Shown: in pieces, positions 21,504 through 30,603 of the stretch
Position numbering within the stretch: position 1 is the stretch's first letter
How the letters are laid out: every line of letters starts with the position of its first letter
From: Mycobacterium sp.
Lineage (GTDB): Bacteria > Actinomycetota > Actinomycetes > Mycobacteriales > Mycobacteriaceae
Direction: 5' to 3'
Assembly: GCA_011620645.1 (NCBI GenBank)
Contig: WOYS01000020.1
Span: forward strand, 72,794-136,793
Length of the DNA: 64,000 bases
Position numbers and translations under genes: made by a program
The notes under the pieces: generated by a model
Told to the model about the DNA's origin: nothing
The model's database searches: none
What the model saw: the letters and a program-made list of their open reading frames with translations, nothing else

Positions 21504-22733
21504 ATGGTGGGCGTGCCGGACCCGCGTGATGCTCCTCGTTCCACCCCTGTCGTGGCTATGGTCGGCGGCGGGCAACTGGCCCGCATGACCCATCAGGCAG
21601 CGATAGCGCTGGGCCAGACCCTGCGTGTGCTGGCCTCCGACGAAGGCGACCCCGCCGCCCAGGTCAGCCCCGATGTGGTGATCGGGGCCCACACCGATTA
21701 CGACGCGCTGCGCGAGGTCGCCCGGGGCGTCGCCGCGCTGACCTTCGACCACGAGCACGTCCCCACCGAACTGCTGGACAAGCTGGTCGCCGACGGTGTC
21801 AACGTGGCACCACCACCGGCGGCGCTGATCCACGCCCAGGACAAGCTGATCATGCGGCGCAAACTGTCGGCGCTGGGGGCTCCGGTCCCGCGTTTCACCG
21901 ACGTGCAGACCGTCGACGACGTGGCCGCGTTCGCCTCACAGGTCGGCGGCCCGGTGGTGATCAAGGCCATCCGGGGCGGCTATGACGGCCGCGGTGTGGT
22001 GATCGCCGACGGCACCGAGCAGGCCGTGGCCGCGGCCGGCCGCTATCTTGCCGACGGCGTCGCCATTCTGGTCGAGGAGCGGGTGGCGATGCGGCGCGAG
22101 CTGTCCGCGCTGGTGGCCCGATCGCCGTTCGGTCAGGGCGCCGCGTGGGCGGTGGTGCAGACCGTGCAGCACGACGGCATATGCGTCGAAGTGATCGCCC
22201 CGGCGCCGGACCTGTCCCGCGAGCTGGGTGCGCAGGCGCAGCAGCTGGGCCTGCAACTGGCCGACGCGCTGGGTGTCGTCGGGGTGCTGGCGGTCGAGCT
22301 GTTCGAGACCACCGATGGCGCCCTGCTGGTCAACGAGCTCGCGATGCGTCCGCACAATTCCGGGCACTGGACCATGGACGGAGCGGTCACCAGCCAGTTC
22401 GAACAACACCTGCGGGCGGTCCTGGACTATCCGCTCGGTGACACCGCTGCCCGTGCACCCGTCACCGTGATGGCCAATGTGCTCGGTGCCGCGCAGACCC
22501 CGGCGATGAGCGTCGACGAACGCCTCCATCACCTGTTCGCGCGGATGCCCGACGCCAAAGTGCACCTGTACGGCAAGGGGGAGTGGCCTGGCCGCAAACT
22601 CGGCCACGTCAACCTCGTCGGCGACCGGGGGGACGCCGAAGGCGTGGCCACCTTGCGGGAACGCGCCAACCGGGCGGCACACTGGTTGTCGCACGCGCAG
22701 TGGACCGATGACTGGAATGAGCACACCGAATGA
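21504..22733 (+). CDS. purK: N5-carboxyaminoimidazole ribonucleotide synthase PurK
   Basis: 409-residue ATP-grasp enzyme of purine synthesis, converting AIR, bicarbonate and ATP to N5-CAIR. Motifs: [28 protein letters not shown] and [17 protein letters not shown] 21504 lies 16 residues before the conserved start; an in-frame extension upstream overlaps the divergent gtrA-type gene and is rejected. Stop overlaps purE by four bases (ATGA, 22730-22733). Confidence 0.94.
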   Translation: MVGVPDPRDAPRSTPVVAMVGGGQLARMTHQAAIALGQTLRVLASDEGDPAAQVSPDVVIGAHTDYDALREVARGVAALTFDHEHVPTELLDKLVADGVNVAPPPAALIHAQDKLIMRRKLSALGAPVPRFTDVQTVDDVAAFASQVGGPVVIKAIRGGYDGRGVVIADGTEQAVAAAGRYLADGVAILVEERVAMRRELSALVARSPFGQGAAWAVVQTVQHDGICVEVIAPAPDLSRELGAQAQQLGLQLADALGVVGVLAVELFETTDGALLVNELAMRPHNSGHWTMDGAVTSQFEQHLRAVLDYPLGDTAARAPVTVMANVLGAAQTPAMSVDERLHHLFARMPDAKVHLYGKGEWPGRKLGHVNLVGDRGDAEGVATLRERANRAAHWLSHAQWTDDWNEHTE

Positions 22734-23239
22734 GTAATCAGGCCCGGGTCGGAGTCATCATGGGCAGTGACAGCGACTGGCCGGTGATGACCGATGCCGC
22801 CACCGCGCTGGCCGAGTTCGACATCCCCTTCGAGGTCGGTGTCGTTTCGGCGCATCGCACGCCCGGCCGGATGCTCGACTACGCGCGCGACGCCGCCGGC
22901 CGCGGTATCGAGGTGATCATCGCAGGCGCCGGCGGCGCGGCACACCTGCCGGGGATGGTCGCATCGGCCACACCTCTGCCGGTGATCGGCGTCCCGGTGC
23001 CGTTGGCCCGGCTGGACGGTCTGGACTCGCTGCTGTCCATCGTGCAGATGCCCGCGGGTGTCCCGGTGGCCACGGTGTCCATCGGCGGCGCGCGCAACGC
23101 CGGACTGCTGGCTGTGCGGATCCTCGCCACGGGCAATCCCGCGCTACGGGCGCGCGTGGAGAAGTTCCAGGCCGATCTCGAGGCGACGGTGCTGGGAAAG
23201 GATGCGCGGTTGCGCGCCGAGCTTCTGGGTGACCGTTAA
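22730..23239 (+). CDS. purE: N5-CAIR mutase PurE
   Basis: 169 residues. Rearranges N5-CAIR to CAIR, the step after PurK. The class I signature is intact: G-S-D-S-D-W-P-V-M (phosphate loop), S-A-H-R-T-P (catalytic His) and [12 protein letters not shown]. Translationally coupled to purK through ATGA, matching Rv3276c-Rv3275c. Confidence 0.95.
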   Translation: MSNQARVGVIMGSDSDWPVMTDAATALAEFDIPFEVGVVSAHRTPGRMLDYARDAAGRGIEVIIAGAGGAAHLPGMVASATPLPVIGVPVPLARLDGLDSLLSIVQMPAGVPVATVSIGGARNAGLLAVRILATGNPALRARVEKFQADLEATVLGKDARLRAELLGDR

Positions 23240-23375
23240 CGCGAGGGCCGGTGGCACCGATAACGCGGTCAGTCAGTACGCCGCGCTGCCCTTATCCGCG
23301 TCACCGCGACATGGTTCGATGTGCACGGATTCTCGTTGTGCGCGCCCGGCGTGGAGCAACGCGTCCGCGACCCAT

Positions 23376-23393
23376 TAAAGTTACTGACAAGTA
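23376..23393 (+). promoter_or_regulatory. fadE25 promoter with operator-like TTACTGACAAGTA
   Basis: TAAAGT (23376-23381) is a plausible -10, and TTACTGACAAGTA (23381-23393) overlaps the expected transcription start, ahead of the GAGGAGA ribosome-binding site. Twelve of these 13 bases recur at 54851-54863 upstream of desA3, another fatty-acid gene. Confidence 0.4.
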
Positions 23394-23407
23394 GCGAGGA
23401 GATCCCG

Positions 23408-24568
23408 ATGGTTGCCAACCCGTCTTTCGACCTGTTCCAGCTGTCCGACGAGCACAATGAGCTGCGCACAGTGCTGCGCAATCTGTGCGAGAAGGAAATC
23501 GCGCCGTATGCCGCGGAGGTGGACGCGCAAGCGCGCTACACCGACGAGGCCCTCGCGGCCCTGGACTCCTCCGGCTTCTCCGCGGTGTTCATCCCCGAGG
23601 AGTACGGCGGGCAGGGAGCGGACTCGGTCGCGGCGTGCATCGTCATCGAGGAGGTCGCGCGGGTATGTGCGTCGTCCTCGCTCATCCCGGTCTGCAACAA
23701 GCTCGGTACCACAGGGCTGTTGATGCGCGGATCCGAAGAGCTCAAACAGAAGGTGCTGCCCTCGATCGCAGCCGGTGAGGCCACCGCGTCCTATGCGCTC
23801 TCCGAGCGGGAGGCCGGCAGTGACGCCGCGGCGATGCGCACCAAGGCGGTCGCAGACGGCGACGACTGGATCCTCAACGGCACCAAGTGCTGGATCTCCA
23901 ACGGCGGCAAGTCGACCTGGTACACCGTGATGGCGGTGACCGACCCCGACAAGGGGGCCAACGGCATCTCGTCGTTCATCGTGCACAAGGATGACGAGGG
24001 TTTCAGTGCCGGACCCAAGGAACACAAGATGGGCATCAAGGGATCGCCCACCACCGAGCTGTACTTCGAGAACTGCCGCATCCCGGGTGACCGCATCATC
24101 GGCGAGCCGGGTACCGGCTTCAAGACCGCGCTGGCGACACTGGACCACACCCGGCCCACCATCGGCGCGCAGGCCGTGGGAATCGCGCAGGGTGCACTGG
24201 ACGCGTCGATCGCATACACCAAGGAGCGCAAGCAGTTCGGCAAGTCGATCGCAGACTTCCAGAGCACGCAGTTCATGCTCGCGGATATGGCGATGAAGAT
24301 CGAGGCCGCCCGCCTGATGGTGTATACCGCGGCCGCTCGCGCCGAGCGCATGGAACCCAATCTGCAGTTCCTGGCGTCTGCGTCGAAGTGTTTCGCCTCC
24401 GATGTCGCGATGGAGGTGACCACCAACGCGGTGCAGCTGTTCGGTGGTTACGGCTACACCGTCGACTTCCCGGTGGAGCGCTTCATGCGCGATGCCAAGA
24501 TCACCCAGATCTACGAGGGCACCAACCAGATCCAGCGCGTCGTGATGAGCCGGCAGCTGCTCAGGTAG
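23408..24568 (+). CDS. fadE25: Acyl-CoA dehydrogenase FadE25
   Basis: 386 residues, orthologue of Rv3274c. FAD-dependent oxidation of acyl-CoA to enoyl-CoA. N-terminal helical, central beta and C-terminal helical domains are all visible: Y-A-L-S-E-R-E-A-G-S-D, W-I-S-N-G-G, F-G-G-Y-G-Y-T-V-D-F-P-V-E-R and I-Y-E-G-T-N-Q-I-Q-R with the catalytic Glu. ATG 23408 follows GAGGAGA. In M. tuberculosis the gene is followed by the Rv3273-Rv3269 block including ctpC; here the TIGR03089 gene follows directly. Confidence 0.94.
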   Translation: MVANPSFDLFQLSDEHNELRTVLRNLCEKEIAPYAAEVDAQARYTDEALAALDSSGFSAVFIPEEYGGQGADSVAACIVIEEVARVCASSSLIPVCNKLGTTGLLMRGSEELKQKVLPSIAAGEATASYALSEREAGSDAAAMRTKAVADGDDWILNGTKCWISNGGKSTWYTVMAVTDPDKGANGISSFIVHKDDEGFSAGPKEHKMGIKGSPTTELYFENCRIPGDRIIGEPGTGFKTALATLDHTRPTIGAQAVGIAQGALDASIAYTKERKQFGKSIADFQSTQFMLADMAMKIEAARLMVYTAAARAERMEPNLQFLASASKCFASDVAMEVTTNAVQLFGGYGYTVDFPVERFMRDAKITQIYEGTNQIQRVVMSRQLLR

Positions 24569-24573
24569 GCGAC

Positions 24574-25290
24574 TCAGAGCTCGCGGGTCACCTTCTCGGT
24601 CGCGATTCTGCGGGCGAGCTTTCCGGAGTCCGGATGGGCCACCTGCACCAGCGACGCGCCGGCCGCGAAAACGGCAAGCAGGTTGTCCGTGAGCTGGTCG
24701 TCGGTCTCCCACGAAGCCGACGACATCACCCGATCAGTCGCGGTGAGTCCACGCCGTCGTGCCGAATCCGCGGCGGCCGCCAACAGGTTCGCTGCGGTAC
24801 GGCCGTTGAGTGCGGCACCGGGGGAGCGCTCGGGGATGATCTGGTCGCCGTGCACACGCACCGACGTCGCGTAATCGGTGATCCCGAACGGCAGGTCGGG
24901 CACCGGCTTGCCGAACGGATCGAGCGAGAACACCACCACCTCACCGGTGCCCACCGCCGCGTCGGCGTCATCGAGGCGGTCCGCGGTGCACAGCGCGATG
25001 TCGGCGTCCGGATCATCTACTCCCAGCAGGGCTTCCGCACCGATCCACCAGATGCCCAGCAGCACGGCGGCGGTCTGCCAGTGTGCAGGCAGCAGTACCG
25101 CGACCCTGCTGCCCGGACCTGCCCCGAGCTCGTCGCGCAGCAGATTCGCCGTCTTGGCGGCCCAGTTGGCCAGCGTCACGGTGGACACCTCGATGCGTTC
25201 ACCGGTGGCATCGTCGTAGTAGGTGATCCGCGGACCGACCGGATCGCGTTTCATCAACGGGTCGAGCAGTGCCGCACTGACCGTCGTCAC
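24574..25290 (-). CDS. TIGR03089-family AMP-binding-like protein
   Basis: 238 residues resembling only the N-terminal part of acyl-adenylate-forming enzymes (L-A-N-W-A-A-K-T-A-N-L-L; V-A-V-L-L-P-A-H-W-Q-T-A). The ATP-binding P-loop and the C-terminal catalytic lid of real ligases are absent, so it is unlikely to be an active ligase. Orthologue of Rv3268. GTG 25290 begins one base after the stop of the LCP gene, so the two form an operon and may act together in the envelope. Confidence 0.85.
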   Translation of the reverse strand: MTTVSAALLDPLMKRDPVGPRITYYDDATGERIEVSTVTLANWAAKTANLLRDELGAGPGSRVAVLLPAHWQTAAVLLGIWWIGAEALLGVDDPDADIALCTADRLDDADAAVGTGEVVVFSLDPFGKPVPDLPFGITDYATSVRVHGDQIIPERSPGAALNGRTAANLLAAAADSARRRGLTATDRVMSSASWETDDQLTDNLLAVFAAGASLVQVAHPDSGKLARRIATEKVTREL

Positions 25291-25291
25291 G

Positions 25292-26830
25292 TCAGTTCAC
25301 GCACTGCGGGTCATCCGAACCGGCGGTGATGATCGGCGACGGCGGCGGGACCGGCGTGTCCTCCGTCGAGGAGACCAGACTCTCGCCCTCGTAACCCTCG
25401 TACCATTCGCTGCCCGCGGGATCCGCGGTCGGAGCGGTGCCCTCAAACCCGGAGCCTGGACCGGCGTAGTCCGAGGACAGCACCACCTGCACCGTGCCGG
25501 GCGTCATCGAGGGATCCTCGATGACCGGCAGGTTGCCAAGGCTCTTCGAGACCGCCTGGGCGCCCAGGTCATCGACGCTGGTGGCCCGGACCTGGCTGTT
25601 CGCCACCCCGACACCCTCGTGGTTGCCGACGGAACCGGACGCGAAGCCGACGCCGGCAAGCACCTCGGACACCGCGGCGGCAAGACCGTTGATATCCGTG
25701 TCGTTGACGACGTCGACTGTCGTCTTCTCGGGCGAGTAGGCCACCTTGTCGGTGTTGCCCTGGGCCTGCTCGTCCAGCAGGCCGCTCACCCATTCCTTCA
25801 CCTGGTCGGCATCGATGCGGACGACGCTCTGCATGCCGTCATCGCTCCAACCGTCCTCACGCAGGATGGGAATCGTGGCGAAGGCGACCGAACCGGCCGC
25901 GATCTCCTGGAGTTGCGTGACGAAATCCATGATGTCCCAGCCATCGGAGAGCACCACCGACCGTTGCACGGCCGTCTGCAGGCGGCCCAAGGTGGCCGGA
26001 CTGGACAGCGTCTTACCCGAAATCACCTGATGCGCCAGCGATGCCATCACCGCCTGCTGACGGGTCACCCGATCCAGATCGCCGCGCGGCAGGTCGTGAC
26101 GCTGACGGACAAAGCTCAACGCCCTCGGGCCATCGAGCTTCTGCCACCCTGCCGGGAAATCCGCCCCGGAAAGTGGTTCGTACACCGGCTCTTTGAGGCA
26201 GACATCGACACCGCCGAGGGCGTCGGTGATCAAACTGAAACCCAGCAGCCCGATTTCGGCGTAGTTGTCGACGGTGACACCGGTCAGGTGCGCGACTGTC
26301 TCGATCAGCGCCTCGCGGCCCGCCTCGATACCGTGTTTCTCGCCCTCGGCCGGGTCCATGCCCTGGTCCTCGATGAGTTCCTTCATGGTGGCCAGTTTGG
26401 CGTCGCCGTATACCCCGTTGATCTTCATCTTGCCCTGGTTGTCGGGAAGCTCGACGTAGGTGTCGCGAGGGATGGAGATCGCGGTCGCGGACCTCCCGTT
26501 GTTCGGGATGCGGATGAGAATGATGGTGTCGGTATTGGTGGCCACGTCGTCCCCGACGCGCAGCGAGGTCAATTCCTCGGCCGACAGTGGATTTCCGTGC
26601 GCGTCGGTGCGACTGTCCACGCCGACCAACAGAATGTCGATCGCGCCGTCCCCACCGCCGCCACCAAGCGCTGCGGAATTCACGTGGTTGATGCCACCTT
26701 CGAACGAGCGAAGAGTGCTCCAGGCCACGCCCGTGGACACCATCACCGCCGCCGCCGTCACGGTGGCGAGCGCACGCATCGCCTTCGGCAGGCCGGATTT
26801 GGCCCCGGCAGATTGTGCGGGCATGGCCAC
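25292..26830 (-). CDS. LytR-CpsA-Psr ligase (Lcp1/CpsA, Rv3267 orthologue)
   Basis: 512 residues. Cytoplasmic N-terminus, one transmembrane helix (A-L-A-T-V-T-A-A-A-V-M-V-S-T-G-V), LCP domain (I-D-I-L-L-V-G-V-D-S-R; I-S-I-P-R-D-T-Y-V-E; F-V-R-Q-R-H-D-L-P-R-G-D-L-D-R) and a C-terminal LytR_C domain. The conserved Arg and Asp residues of the LCP site are present. Rv3267 joins arabinogalactan to peptidoglycan outside the membrane. Start is GTG 26830 or ATG 26824. Divergent from rmlD-wbbL, which make the linker sugar that this enzyme attaches. Confidence 0.93.
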   Translation of the reverse strand: MAMPAQSAGAKSGLPKAMRALATVTAAAVMVSTGVAWSTLRSFEGGINHVNSAALGGGGGDGAIDILLVGVDSRTDAHGNPLSAEELTSLRVGDDVATNTDTIILIRIPNNGRSATAISIPRDTYVELPDNQGKMKINGVYGDAKLATMKELIEDQGMDPAEGEKHGIEAGREALIETVAHLTGVTVDNYAEIGLLGFSLITDALGGVDVCLKEPVYEPLSGADFPAGWQKLDGPRALSFVRQRHDLPRGDLDRVTRQQAVMASLAHQVISGKTLSSPATLGRLQTAVQRSVVLSDGWDIMDFVTQLQEIAAGSVAFATIPILREDGWSDDGMQSVVRIDADQVKEWVSGLLDEQAQGNTDKVAYSPEKTTVDVVNDTDINGLAAAVSEVLAGVGFASGSVGNHEGVGVANSQVRATSVDDLGAQAVSKSLGNLPVIEDPSMTPGTVQVVLSSDYAGPGSGFEGTAPTADPAGSEWYEGYEGESLVSSTEDTPVPPPSPIITAGSDDPQCVN

Positions 26831-26875
26831 CAGGCTACTTGCGGGCCGGTCCGGATCCGGTTAGCCGCGGTCCGG

Positions 26876-26944
26876 CGTGCCAACCCGCACCGGTGTGCCG
26901 TGCCAACCCGCACCGGTGTGCCGTGCCAACCCGCACCGGTGTGC
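26876..26944. repeat. Three perfect tandem copies of a 23-bp unit
   Basis: Copies at 26876-26898, 26899-26921 and 26922-26944 are identical. Each contains the palindrome CACCGGTG. The array lies between the LCP gene and the rmlD operon, upstream of both promoters. Confidence 0.95.
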
Positions 26945-26993
26945 AAAGACATCGGTGCGCCTTCAGTGCGGCCGCCGCCGGTCCGGTATTGGC

Positions 26994-27062
26994 TATGGTT
27001 GCAACATGTTGGCCCAGTTGAGTAGGTTGGCAAGACGCGTCACCGGCGTGCTGGCCCGCTAG
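26994..27062 (+). CDS. Possible leaderless 18-residue upstream ORF ahead of rmlD
   Basis: TATGGT (26994-26999) is followed by six bases and an ATG (27006) that opens an 18-codon frame, M-L-A-Q-L-S-R-L-A-R-R-V-T-G-V-L-A-R. Its TAG (27060-27062) ends 12 bases before the rmlD GTG. The peptide would be a basic amphipathic helix. The geometry suggests a leaderless small ORF that feeds ribosomes to rmlD, or simply an unusual leader; there is no direct proof of translation. Confidence 0.4.
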   Translation, partial: YGCNMLAQLSRLARRVTGVLAR

Positions 27063-27074
27063 TTGGGGCGCATC

Positions 27075-28007
27075 GTGCCCGGCCGAATCGTCATCATCGG
27101 TGCAGGCGGTCAGGTCGGACGTTTCCTGGCGGCTGAACTCACCGCCCAGGGACGTGATCTGCTCGCGTGCACGTCGGCGCAGTGGGACATCACCGATCCG
27201 GCGGCCGGCACCGATCACGTCGCCCCCGGCGACACCGTGATCAATTGTGCCGCCCTGACCGCCGTCGATATCGCCGAGAGCGATGAGGCGCGTGCGTACG
27301 CCGTCAACGCCACCGGCGCGAAGAATGTAGCGCGCGCCTGTGCAGACAACGGTGCCCAGCTGATCCACATCTCGACCGACTACGTGTTCAGCGGTGAGTT
27401 CGGTGCTCAGGAGGGCGGGGCACCGCGACCGTACGAGGTGGAAGATCCCGTCGGTCCGCGCAGCGTCTACGGCCGGAGCAAGCTGGCCGGGGAGCGTGAA
27501 GTGCACATCGTGCTGCCCGAGGCGACCGTGGTGCGCACCGCATGGGTCTACACCGGGACCGGCGGCGATTTCGTCGGCACCATGCGCCGGCTGGAAGCCG
27601 AACGCCCCACCGTGGACGTGGTGGCCGACCAGACCGGTTCGCCGACCTATGTCGCCGACCTGGTGGCGGCGCTGGTGCAGATCGCCGACGATCCGTTTCC
27701 GGCGCCGCTGCTGCACGTGGTCAACACGGGCCCGGCCAGCCGGTACGAACTGGCCCGGGCGGTGTTCGCCGGGATCGGCGCCGACCCCGAACGGGTCCTG
27801 CCGGTGACCACCGACCGGCATCCGCGGCCCGCGCCGCGTCCGGTCTACTCCGCCTTGTCGACCACGCGTTACGACGCCGCATACCAACCGCTGCGCTCCT
27901 GGCAGGACGGGCTCGACGCCGCGTTGCACGGCGGCGCGGGCGACGGGAAAACGGACTCGTTACCCTCTAGCAGCGTGGGCGACGAACTGGCTGGGCGTGG
28001 TGACTGA
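27075..28007 (+). CDS. rmlD: dTDP-4-dehydrorhamnose reductase RmlD
   Basis: 310 residues, orthologue of Rv3266c. Last step of dTDP-L-rhamnose synthesis, the sugar of the arabinogalactan linker. Rossmann motif V-I-I-G-A-G-G-Q-V-G, N-C-A-A-L-T-A-V-D, the catalytic S-T-D-Y-V-F and S-V-Y-G-R-S-K (Tyr-Lys pair) are seen. GTG 27075 is chosen for the GGGG six bases upstream; TTG 27063 is an alternative. Its stop overlaps the wbbL start. Confidence 0.93.
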   Translation: MPGRIVIIGAGGQVGRFLAAELTAQGRDLLACTSAQWDITDPAAGTDHVAPGDTVINCAALTAVDIAESDEARAYAVNATGAKNVARACADNGAQLIHISTDYVFSGEFGAQEGGAPRPYEVEDPVGPRSVYGRSKLAGEREVHIVLPEATVVRTAWVYTGTGGDFVGTMRRLEAERPTVDVVADQTGSPTYVADLVAALVQIADDPFPAPLLHVVNTGPASRYELARAVFAGIGADPERVLPVTTDRHPRPAPRPVYSALSTTRYDAAYQPLRSWQDGLDAALHGGAGDGKTDSLPSSSVGDELAGRGD

Positions 28008-28875
28008 CGAACTGAAGGTGGTGACGGTGACCTATTCACCGGGCCCGCATCTGGATCGCTTCCTGGCCTCACTGGCCCATGCCACCGACCGGCCGGTGAC
28101 CGTCATCATGGCCGACAACGGATCCACCGACGGTTCCCCCGAGGAGGCGGTGGCGCGATATCCCGATACCCATCTGCTGCACACCGGCGGCAATCTGGGC
28201 TACGGCACCGCCGTCAACCGGGCCGTCACCCGATACGTCGACGACGGTGAGTTGTTCATCGTGGCCAACCCCGATGTGCAGTGGGGTCCGGGCAGCATCG
28301 ACGAGTTGCTGGCGGCTGCGGCGCGCTGGCCGCAGGCCGGGGCATTCGGTCCGCTGATCCGCGATCCGGATGGCTCGGTGTACCCGTCGGCACGGCATCA
28401 GCCCAGCCTGATCCGCGGCGGCATGCATGCCGTGGTCGGGCCGGTGTGGAAATCGAATCCGTGGACCGCCGCCTACCGCCAGGAGCGGCTCACACCCAGC
28501 GAACGGCCGGTCGGCTGGCTGTCGGGCGCCTGCCTGCTGTTGCGTAGGGAGGCGTTCAACGGCATCGGTGGCTTCGATGAGCGTTACTTCATGTACATGG
28601 AGGACGTCGACCTCGGGGATCGGTTGGCGCGGTCGGGCCGGCAGAACATCTATGTGCCGACCGCCGAGGTACTGCACGACAAGGGCCATTCGACCGGTCG
28701 GGACCCCGCCGGCAATCTGGCGGCCCATCATCGCAGCACCTACACTTTCCTGGCTGACCGTCATTCGCACTGGTGGCAGGCCCCTTTGAGATGGACGATC
28801 AGGGGAGCGCTGGCCACCCGCGCCGGTCTTGTGGTCCGGAACTCCCGACGTAAGCAGGCGAAAGGGCGGCGTTGA
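27997..28875 (+). CDS. wbbL: dTDP-Rha:GlcNAc-diphosphopolyprenol rhamnosyltransferase WbbL
   Basis: 292-residue GT2 glycosyltransferase, orthologue of Rv3265c, essential in M. tuberculosis. It adds rhamnose to decaprenyl-PP-GlcNAc, building the linker of arabinogalactan. Motifs: V-T-Y-S-P-G-P-H-L, A-D-N-G-S-T-D-G-S, A-N-P-D-V-Q-W-G-P-G (metal Asp region) and Y-F-M-Y-M-E-D-V-D-L-G-D (catalytic base). Starts at GTG 27997 or 28000, overlapping rmlD by up to 11 bases. Confidence 0.94.
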   Translation: MVTDELKVVTVTYSPGPHLDRFLASLAHATDRPVTVIMADNGSTDGSPEEAVARYPDTHLLHTGGNLGYGTAVNRAVTRYVDDGELFIVANPDVQWGPGSIDELLAAAARWPQAGAFGPLIRDPDGSVYPSARHQPSLIRGGMHAVVGPVWKSNPWTAAYRQERLTPSERPVGWLSGACLLLRREAFNGIGGFDERYFMYMEDVDLGDRLARSGRQNIYVPTAEVLHDKGHSTGRDPAGNLAAHHRSTYTFLADRHSHWWQAPLRWTIRGALATRAGLVVRNSRRKQAKGRR

Positions 28876-28876
28876 C

Positions 28877-29965
28877 GTGAGCGGAACACTCAAACCCTCG
28901 AATGTGGATGCGGTGATCCTGGTCGGTGGTCAGGGCACCCGGTTGCGGCCGCTGACCCTGTCGGCCCCCAAACCGATGCTGCCGACGGCGGGCCTGCCGT
29001 TCCTCACCCACCTGCTGTCGCGTATCGCCGCGGCCGGCATCGAGCATGTGGTGCTGGGCACCTCCTACAAGGCCGAGGTGTTCGAGGCGGACTTCGGTGA
29101 CGGCTCCAAGCTGGGCCTGGAGATCGACTACGTGGTCGAGGAGGAAGCGCTGGGCACCGGCGGCGGTATCGCCAACGCGGCCGGCAAGCTTCGTCACGAC
29201 ACCGCGCTGGTGTTCAACGGCGACGTCCTGTCCGGCGCCGATCTGGGCGCCCTGCTGAACAGCCACGCCGAGCATCAGGCCGATGTCACGCTGCACCTGG
29301 TCCGGGTCGGGGATCCGCGCGCCTTCGGGTGTGTGCTCACCGACGCCGACGGACGGGTCACCGCGTTCCTGGAGAAGACCCAGGATCCGCCGACCGATCA
29401 GATCAATGCGGGCTGCTATGTCTTCGAGCGCGAGATCATCGACCAGATCCCCAAGGGCCGGGCTCTGTCGGTGGAGCGCGAGGTGTTTCCGTGGCTGCTC
29501 GCCGATGGGCGAAAGGTGTGCGGGTACGTCGACGCCAGCTATTGGCGCGATATGGGCACACCCGACGATTTCGTCCGTGGATCGGCCGATCTGGTGCGCG
29601 GTATCGCCCCGTCGCCGGCACTGCAGCACCAGCGCGGTGAGTTCCTCATCCACGACGGCGCGGCCGTCTCACCCGGTGCCCTGCTGTTGGGCGGCACGGT
29701 GGTCGGCCGGGGCGCCGAGATCGGAGCCGGTGTGCGTCTGGACGGCGCGGTCATCTTCGACGGGGTTCGTGTCGAGGCCGGGGCGGTCATCGAGCGGTCG
29801 ATCATCGGGTTCGGCGCCCGCATCGGGCCGCGGGCGCTGATCCGTGACGGTGTCATCGGCGACGGCGCCGATATCGGGGCACGCTGCGAGCTGCTGCGCG
29901 GCGCCCGGGTGTGGCCGGGGGTGACCATCCCCGACGGTGGTATCCGCTACTCCACCGACGTCTAG
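28877..29965 (+). CDS. manB: Mannose-1-phosphate guanylyltransferase
   Basis: 362 residues, orthologue of Rv3264c (named manB or rmlA2). Makes GDP-mannose for lipomannan and lipoarabinomannan. N-terminal nucleotidyltransferase (V-I-L-V-G-G-Q-G-T-R-L-R-P-L; K-P-M-L-P; F-N-G-D-V-L-S-G) and a C-terminal left-handed beta-helix with hexapeptide repeats (I-G-A-G-V, I-G-P-R-A). GTG 28877 starts two bases after the wbbL stop. Three 36-bp repeats begin at its stop codon. Confidence 0.92.
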   Translation: MSGTLKPSNVDAVILVGGQGTRLRPLTLSAPKPMLPTAGLPFLTHLLSRIAAAGIEHVVLGTSYKAEVFEADFGDGSKLGLEIDYVVEEEALGTGGGIANAAGKLRHDTALVFNGDVLSGADLGALLNSHAEHQADVTLHLVRVGDPRAFGCVLTDADGRVTAFLEKTQDPPTDQINAGCYVFEREIIDQIPKGRALSVEREVFPWLLADGRKVCGYVDASYWRDMGTPDDFVRGSADLVRGIAPSPALQHQRGEFLIHDGAAVSPGALLLGGTVVGRGAEIGAGVRLDGAVIFDGVRVEAGAVIERSIIGFGARIGPRALIRDGVIGDGADIGARCELLRGARVWPGVTIPDGGIRYSTDV

Positions 29966-30072
29966 GTTCGGCGGGCGGGAGCGAAGCGACTGGGGAATCA
30001 GGTTCGGCGGGCGGGAGCGAAGCGACTGGGGAATCAGGTTCGGTGGGCGGGAGCGCAGCGACTGGGGGATCA
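29965..30072. repeat. Three 36-bp tandem repeats between manB and the Nudix gene
   Basis: Copies 29965-30000 and 30001-30036 are identical; 30037-30072 differs at a few positions and a partial fourth follows. The last base of the manB TAG begins the first copy, and the last three bases of the third copy are the Nudix stop codon on the other strand, so the array exactly fills the convergent gap. Confidence 0.92.
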
Positions 30073-30603
30073 GGTTCGGTGCGCGGCTTTCGCCAGCGCC
30101 ACCAGAGCCGGGTCGTCTCGGGGTATCGCATCCAGCGGCCACCACCGCAGATCCAGGGACTCGTCGCTGCGCACGACCTGCGCACCGGCCGGAGCACGCA
30201 CCACGAACTGCAGATCCAGATGACGGGTCGGCAGTCCCAGCGAGCAGGTCAGCGGATGCACATGCAGCGCAACCATTTCCGGGTCGATGCGCAAACCCCC
30301 GATACCCGACTCCTCGGTGGCCTCGCGCAGTGCCGCGGCAGCGATAACGCTGTCGGACTCCTCGCAGTGCCCGCCCAGTTGCAGCCAGCGCCCGATGCGC
30401 GGGTGCAGGGTCAGCAGTGTGTGCGTCCCGCTGTGATCGAGAACCAGCGCAGAGGCGGTGATGTGACCGGGCTCGCAGGAGCGCAGGCAGGCATCGGGCC
30501 GGGCCAGCGCAAAGGCCAGTACGGCATGCCGTAGCTCATCTTGTTCGGGATCGGTTGCGTCCCAGCGGGTCAGCGCGTCGATGACGGAGTCGTGCAGGCT
30601 CAT
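30070..30603 (-). CDS. Nudix hydrolase
   Basis: 177 residues. The Nudix box is complete: G-G-H-C-E-E-S followed by the R-E-A-T-E-E-S-G-I helix. ATG 30603 overlaps the fbiB stop (ATGA, 30600-30603), so it is translated with the F420 biosynthesis genes. Nudix enzymes cleave nucleoside diphosphates linked to other groups; a role in cleaning up or recycling F420 precursors is suggested by the operon but is not shown by the sequence. Confidence 0.85.
   Translation of the reverse strand: MSLHDSVIDALTRWDATDPEQDELRHAVLAFALARPDACLRSCEPGHITASALVLDHSGTHTLLTLHPRIGRWLQLGGHCEESDSVIAAAALREATEESGIGGLRIDPEMVALHVHPLTCSLGLPTRHLDLQFVVRAPAGAQVVRSDESLDLRWWPLDAIPRDDPALVALAKAAHRT

Noticed and set aside
26876-26944. 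Three regular repeats considered as a CRISPR array
   Set aside because: The 23-bp units are directly adjacent with no spacers, and no cas genes are near.
29965-30072. 36-bp repeats considered as a CRISPR or attachment site
   Set aside because: Units abut without spacers, there is no integrase, and they fill a convergent intergenic gap exactly.
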